A stretch of DNA of 64,000 nucleotides, from contig OZ242384.1 of assembly GCA_965208965.1 (NCBI GenBank), positions 2,790,001-2,854,000 on the forward strand, read 5' to 3'. The notes beneath the pieces are model-generated. The model was not told where the DNA came from. It saw nothing but the letters and a program-made list of their open reading frames with translations, and made no database searches. Of this stretch, positions 60,199-64,000 are shown piece by piece. The DNA is from Bin5 sp965208965 (GTDB lineage: Bacteria; Chloroflexota; Anaerolineae; Caldilineales; Caldilineaceae). Both the position numbers and the translations under genes were made by a program. Every line of letters begins with the position of its first letter. Position 1 is the first letter of the stretch.

Positions 60199-62679
60199 GT
60201 GCCGGCCTTACTCCGCAAATTTATTATTGTCCTCGTCTTCATTCTGGTACTGGGCGCTTGTAATGGCGGCGGTGACGGCGGCTCTACCTGGCTGAACCTC
60301 CCGTCCGTTCCGATCAGAGTTGACGGCAACGGCAATGGCACTGCACTTGGCTTCCCAATGGGGCGGATTCTTCAGCAACCGATGTTGGATCAGTTTGCCA
60401 CTGCAGGTGTTGATGTTCTGGAAGTTCGCATCGGCTACCACGGTGTTTTTCTCCACGCAGACGGAGAGCCTCTCCCTTACCTCAAATGGAGTGACGAATC
60501 AGCCGACCTGGTGGGTCGCGTTCTGGCCAACGTGCCCGTCGCCGCTCAGGGGGCTGACGCTCTGCCCTTTTTGAGGCGGGTTGGCTTGGGCGCAATTATC
60601 ATACTGCCCACGGCCGGGCAGGACATTCCCCGTTGGCGGGGCGAAGAGTTGGTAACTACAGAAACCGCAGCCGAGACGACGATTGGGCCGCTTCAGTTTG
60701 CCAGTCTGGCCTTCGACGCAAACGGCCAGGCGTCATTCGAAGGTATCCCTCTGGCGGAAATCGAACAGGCTCTGGGCCAATCCTTTGGCGTGGCACTTCC
60801 GCCGGAGGCTCTACAGATTATGACCGCGCTGGGCGTGCAGCAGTTTTCCCTTGCTACACAGCCGAATGGAATCGATCTTGCGCTTGACAGCACAGCGCTG
60901 CCCGGTCTCGCCTATGACACCGAGCGCCTGAACAACCTCATGCCTATCGTCAGCGCCTTTGTCGACCCATCGATGAGCGGCTTGATCGGTGAAGTCATTC
61001 CCAAGCTGCCCGGCGCAGATTTGGACATTATCGTCTCCTTTACCGGCGAACCGGCTGCGGATACGCAGTTGCCAACAATTCCAATCAGTGTCGGTGACGA
61101 CGGCTCCTTGGGCGCGTGGGGCATCCCCCTGGGAACAGGCTCCCTTTTGCCGTCAAATCTGCTTGACATTCTTAGCGCTACGAACGCTCAAAGGCTGGAT
61201 CTGAGCATCCAGGCCGACGGCCTCTATCTGGCGCTAAACCAGGAGCTTCTGCCTTCCATTCTGTGGACGGATACGTCGCTCGATACGGTTGGTGATATCG
61301 CCGTCGACCTTCTGGGCGTCGCGCCCGGTATGGTCGACGCCGGCTTGACGGTGCTGCGCAGTCTGCTCGCCAAGACGAATGTCGCCCTCTCTTTGGACCT
61401 GCCTGGCGCGGATGCCGCGGCATTCAGCGCTGACTTCGACGTTGCGGCCACCAACTTCGCGGCGGCGCCGGAAGGGATGGAACCCGCGCTGCAGATCGGC
61501 GCGGCCATCGACAGGGATGGCTTTGTTCAGTCGGCGCTGGGGCTCTCACTCGCTGATCTCGCCGGCCTTCTGCCGTCGGTCAGTCTGCCCCCTCTGGTAA
61601 TGAATATCGTCGGCGGCATTGGATCGGACTCCATTCAGTTGACTACTTCCGCCGCTGGCATCGACCTGGCGGGGGATGGCGGCAGCCTTCTGACTCTGCA
61701 GTACGACGAAGCGGCTCTCAACCGTCTCCTGGTCGTCGTGTCCTCGCTCTCGGACACTATCCCGTTTATTGGCACGATAAACGAGTATCTGCCGCATCTG
61801 CCTCCCGTCCTCTCATCCGGCCTGGATGTGCAGCTGGCCCTGGCGGGTCAGGAGGCTCCCGCGACCAAACTGGACTCACTTCCAGTCGAAGTCAAGGCGG
61901 ACGGCTCGCTCGCCTTGATGGGTATCCCACTGGGAGACCAATCGATTCTGCAGCCGCGCTTCATTACCGACATGCAGGCCCTGGGCATCCAGAGACTCGA
62001 CCTGAACATCATCGACGCCAGCCTCTATCTGGCCTCGAATGGCGGCCATCTGCCGGTCATCTCCTGGACGGAACAGTCCATGGCGACGGTTCAGCGGGTC
62101 GTGGGTGAACTGCTTCTCGTCCCGCCTAGCGTGCTCGACGTCGGCATTGAATTTCTGCAGAAGACGGATATCGGTGTCGCCCTTTCGATACCCGCGGCAA
62201 ATGGGGCTGAGGCCGTAGACGTGCCGTCGGCTTTTGACGTAACCGCCGTGCGCATGGAACCCCCCGATATCGATGCCGAGTACCGGCCCGTGCTTGCAAT
62301 CGGGCTCAGGCTGGACGGTTCGGAAATCACCTCTGTCGGCGGCGTGCCCGCAAGCAGGTTCCAGGAGAGCGGCCTGAATCTGCCTTCACTGCCTGCGAAC
62401 ATCGCCTCTATCCTCTATGATGGCCTGCAGGTAAGCGAGTTGGAACTGTCCTCTTCCGCCAACCAGTTGAATGTGGTCGCCGACGACGAAGTCCTCCTCA
62501 CCGTTCACTATGATTCACCTTCGATCCTGCGTACGCTGGACCTGGCGGCGCCGTTCCTTCCTGAAAATGTCGCCAATATCCTGGCCGATCCAAACATTTC
62601 GACACTCTTCGCAGAGGAGCTCCTGCCATTGATCGTGGGCGCCCAGTTGGACGTGACCGCGGAGTTGAATCAGGAGTAG
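60199..62679 (+). CDS. Secreted lipoprotein of three tandem ~265-residue repeats, function unknown
   Basis: 826 residues, GTG start with strong AAAGGAGG at 60184-60191. Signal peptide with lipobox LGAC (Cys21), then a Gly-rich linker. Three repeats at about 36-290, 292-555 and 561-826. Each first half reads as: Gly-Ile/Phe-Pro-Leu/Met-Gly (GIPLG), a segment like LGIQRLDL, then LYLAxN, and LPxIxW(T/S)(D/E); each second half as GIPL/GVPA, LGVQQFSL-like, GIDLAxD, LxYDxxxLNRL. So the protein may contain six related ~130-residue modules, probably beta-rich. Acidic throughout. No known family is recognised. A perfect terminator follows at 62714, so it is monocistronic. Confidence 0.85.
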   Translation: MPALLRKFIIVLVFILVLGACNGGGDGGSTWLNLPSVPIRVDGNGNGTALGFPMGRILQQPMLDQFATAGVDVLEVRIGYHGVFLHADGEPLPYLKWSDESADLVGRVLANVPVAAQGADALPFLRRVGLGAIIILPTAGQDIPRWRGEELVTTETAAETTIGPLQFASLAFDANGQASFEGIPLAEIEQALGQSFGVALPPEALQIMTALGVQQFSLATQPNGIDLALDSTALPGLAYDTERLNNLMPIVSAFVDPSMSGLIGEVIPKLPGADLDIIVSFTGEPAADTQLPTIPISVGDDGSLGAWGIPLGTGSLLPSNLLDILSATNAQRLDLSIQADGLYLALNQELLPSILWTDTSLDTVGDIAVDLLGVAPGMVDAGLTVLRSLLAKTNVALSLDLPGADAAAFSADFDVAATNFAAAPEGMEPALQIGAAIDRDGFVQSALGLSLADLAGLLPSVSLPPLVMNIVGGIGSDSIQLTTSAAGIDLAGDGGSLLTLQYDEAALNRLLVVVSSLSDTIPFIGTINEYLPHLPPVLSSGLDVQLALAGQEAPATKLDSLPVEVKADGSLALMGIPLGDQSILQPRFITDMQALGIQRLDLNIIDASLYLASNGGHLPVISWTEQSMATVQRVVGELLLVPPSVLDVGIEFLQKTDIGVALSIPAANGAEAVDVPSAFDVTAVRMEPPDIDAEYRPVLAIGLRLDGSEITSVGGVPASRFQESGLNLPSLPANIASILYDGLQVSELELSSSANQLNVVADDEVLLTVHYDSPSILRTLDLAAPFLPENVANILADPNISTLFAEELLPLIVGAQLDVTAELNQE

Positions 62680-62713
62680 GTTTCCTTTAGGCAGTCGCTC
62701 TGAATGTGAATAC

Positions 62714-62748
62714 GGGCGAGAGCGGATTTCAACGCTCTCGCCCTTTTT
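62714..62748 (+). terminator. Rho-independent terminator
   Basis: Perfect 11-bp stem GGGCGAGAGCG (62714-62724) / CGCTCTCGCCC (62733-62743), 8-nt loop, T5 at 62744-62748. Ends the lipoprotein transcript. Confidence 0.9.
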
Positions 62749-62775
62749 GTTCCTAACGCTCAGGAGAAACTCGCT

Positions 62776-63282
62776 ATGCCAAATGGAGGCTCAGACTGCT
62801 GTGGGACCTGCTGGTTCAACCGCAGGAACCGCGGTGAAAAGGGTTACAACAGGGCTCGCGACACCAATGTCGAAGCCTACTGCGAGATCAGGGATGTCCT
62901 AATCGAGAACCCCTTCTGGACTTACTGCGCCAACCATCCGCACAGAAGACCTCAGCGGGATCCAGTTCCGATTGGACCGATCATGCTGAGTGACAGCAGT
63001 GAGTATGAAAGTAAAGGATATGTTCGCAAAGTGTGGATATCTTCACCAGATTCAGAGGAGATCCGTCAGCATCTACTTGATCTTTTGAACAGGTTACCCA
63101 CACACGTCGCTGCAGATCGCTATCCTGCCCGGCCCGGCTTGGCCGAAGTCGTGGTGCGACAACTCGGTGAGTTCAAAGAGCGGCGAGCCGAGAAAAAGCT
63201 CCTGTGGCTCAGCGAGAACTTGCCAGATTCCTGGGCGGACGTGGCGCGAGAAGCATTGGCAAAGATCAGAGGGGAGGGCTAA
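62776..63282 (+). CDS. Hypothetical protein with Cys-rich N-terminus
   Basis: 168 residues. Cys8, Cys9, Cys12, Cys36, Cys51 and His54/His56 (CCGTCWF, YCEIRD, WTYCANHPH) form a likely zinc- or iron-binding site in the first 60 residues. A middle segment (ISSPDSEEIRQHLLDLL) and a helical C-terminus (ERRAEKKLLWLSENLP) follow. No family recognised. CAGGAG lies upstream of the ATG. It lies just after the terminator of the lipoprotein gene and so has its own promoter. Confidence 0.7.
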   Translation: MPNGGSDCCGTCWFNRRNRGEKGYNRARDTNVEAYCEIRDVLIENPFWTYCANHPHRRPQRDPVPIGPIMLSDSSEYESKGYVRKVWISSPDSEEIRQHLLDLLNRLPTHVAADRYPARPGLAEVVVRQLGEFKERRAEKKLLWLSENLPDSWADVAREALAKIRGEG

Positions 63283-63872
63283 GACGAAAAGTTCCGCTTA
63301 CTCGAAAAGGATTTAGCTCCGAGGGAAAACTCCAGGTATGTTGTCGCGGCTGCGCCTCCGGGGATACCCCAAAAAAGGCTTCCCAGGCGTGAAATCCTCA
63401 AATTTCAACTCTCCACTTGAAGCGACCCTTGCCCCTCTACAGTCGTTCGTAACAGTTACGGTCATAACACGCCGCGGCCGGCCGTCCCTTGTCCAGGGTA
63501 CAGCCGGACCAGCAGGTCATGTCAAGAAAGTAGGATTGACCGGAGTGAACGCGTGTGGTAGATTCTGGCAATACTTGATGAGAACCTCTGGCTGCGGGAA
63601 ATGCCGCTCCATTCCATGCTACTGATTGTGTGTACCGGAGCTCTGAATCTCCCTGGGCCCATCCTTTGGGGCTGAGAATAAAAGCCCTGTCAGCGCATCT
63701 GAACAACTCCAGTGGCCTGCCACTGAATTGGAAGATCTTTGGTGCGTGCCTTTATTACCTAAATCTGTACGTGATATCCATACGCGTTCAGCGGCAGATT
63801 CAGGCAACCTGAATACGCCGCCTCTGCCAGAGAGAAAATTCTGAAGCCTAAGCAACCCGATGTGAGGTACTG
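63283..63872. other. Intergenic stretch with a possible promoter
   Basis: No gene is seen on either strand. A sigma70-like promoter is listed at 63536-63564. Confidence 0.5.
63536..63564 (+). promoter_or_regulatory. Candidate sigma70-type promoter
   Basis: TTGACC (63536-63541), 17-bp spacer, TAGATT (63559-63564). About 300 bp upstream of the SDR gene; would give a long leader. Confidence 0.35.
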
Positions 63873-64000
63873 ATGACAGATCGTGTAAAGGGAAAAGTTG
63901 CGCTTGTTACCGGGGCCGGCTCAGTAGGTCCCGGCTGGGGAAACGGGAAGGCAGCGGCGGTTCTATATGCCCGTGAAGGGGCGAAGGTCTTTCTCGTCGA
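63873..64000 (+). CDS. Short-chain dehydrogenase/reductase, 5' part only
   Basis: The first 42 codons are in the window; the gene runs off the right end. After a short lead (MTDRVKGK) comes the NAD(P)-binding motif VALVTGAGSVGPGWGNGKA, an SDR glycine motif with a few extra residues compared with TGxxxGIG, then a helix AAAVLYAREGAKVFLV. GTGAGG precedes the ATG. Confidence 0.85.
   Translation, partial: MTDRVKGKVALVTGAGSVGPGWGNGKAAAVLYAREGAKVFLV

Noticed and set aside
1..64000. tRNA, rRNA or CRISPR loci
   Set aside because: No TPsiC-like GTTCGAATCC context with cloverleaf, no rRNA core sequence and no regularly spaced repeats were seen.

Overview
The window is GC-rich bacterial DNA with dense gene blocks on both strands. 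Gene content points to the Chloroflexota, most likely a Caldilineales/Anaerolineae-type heterotroph, possibly marine or sponge-associated. The reasons are: many solute-binding proteins combining a twin-arginine signal with an LAAC-type lipobox; expansions of Gfo/Idh/MocA oxidoreductases and phytanoyl-CoA dioxygenases; a FadN-type beta-oxidation fusion; a RecD2 helicase; and a small protein (53248-53661) that resembles a conserved Chloroflexi hypothetical. This placement is an inference from content, not from a marker-gene tree. I found no rRNA, tRNA or CRISPR array.

Layout. 1-6.2 kb: a SodX-like S26 peptidase, a peptide-type ABC importer (binding protein, DppB, DppC; minus strand) and a large protein of unknown function. 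6.5-19.5 kb: mostly plus-strand metabolic genes: DUF1232-like protein, M20 hydrolase, ribokinase (minus), adenine deaminase, two aminotransferases flanking a DUF433/DUF5615 toxin-antitoxin-like pair, a TauE/SafE permease, and fadN-fadA separated by a decayed MNT/HEPN pair. 19.5-41.5 kb: a long minus-strand carbohydrate cluster with three CUT1 sugar importers (each binding protein, MalF-type, MalG-type), five Gfo/Idh/MocA proteins, two PhyH-type dioxygenases, an esterase and two GNAT acetyltransferases. No transport ATPase is encoded for any of the four importers in the window, so they presumably use shared ATPases encoded elsewhere. A 2.2-kb gene-poor island (36.0-38.2 kb) inside this cluster holds tiny membrane-protein ORFs, a duplicated 38-bp element and possible IS debris.

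42-53.7 kb: MFS exporter behind a LacI-type operator palindrome, two tandem duplicate metallo-beta-lactamase-fold hydrolases, a cache-domain fragment, HAD and NUDIX hydrolases, a CPA2/TrkA antiporter, RecD2 helicase translationally coupled to a sugar isomerase/epimerase, and a conserved hypothetical. 53.7-64 kb: an alkaline-phosphatase-superfamily hydrolase, a membrane-anchored beta-propeller on a Thr/Pro stalk overlapping a MurE-type ligase, an 826-residue lipoprotein made of three long tandem repeats, a Cys-rich hypothetical protein and the start of an SDR gene.

Most notable observations: (1) a PhyH-family dioxygenase (21834-22616) whose metal motif reads H-R-G instead of H-x-D, the change seen in Fe/2OG halogenases, encoded near a canonical H-Q-D paralogue; (2) a perfect hairpin of 11-17 bp between the binding-protein stop and first permease start in all four ABC operons, unrelated in sequence but always 22-37 nt before the permease; (3) the three-repeat lipoprotein; (4) a Gfo/Idh/MocA protein lacking the EKP lysine with GH109-like features; (5) the island of tiny membrane proteins.
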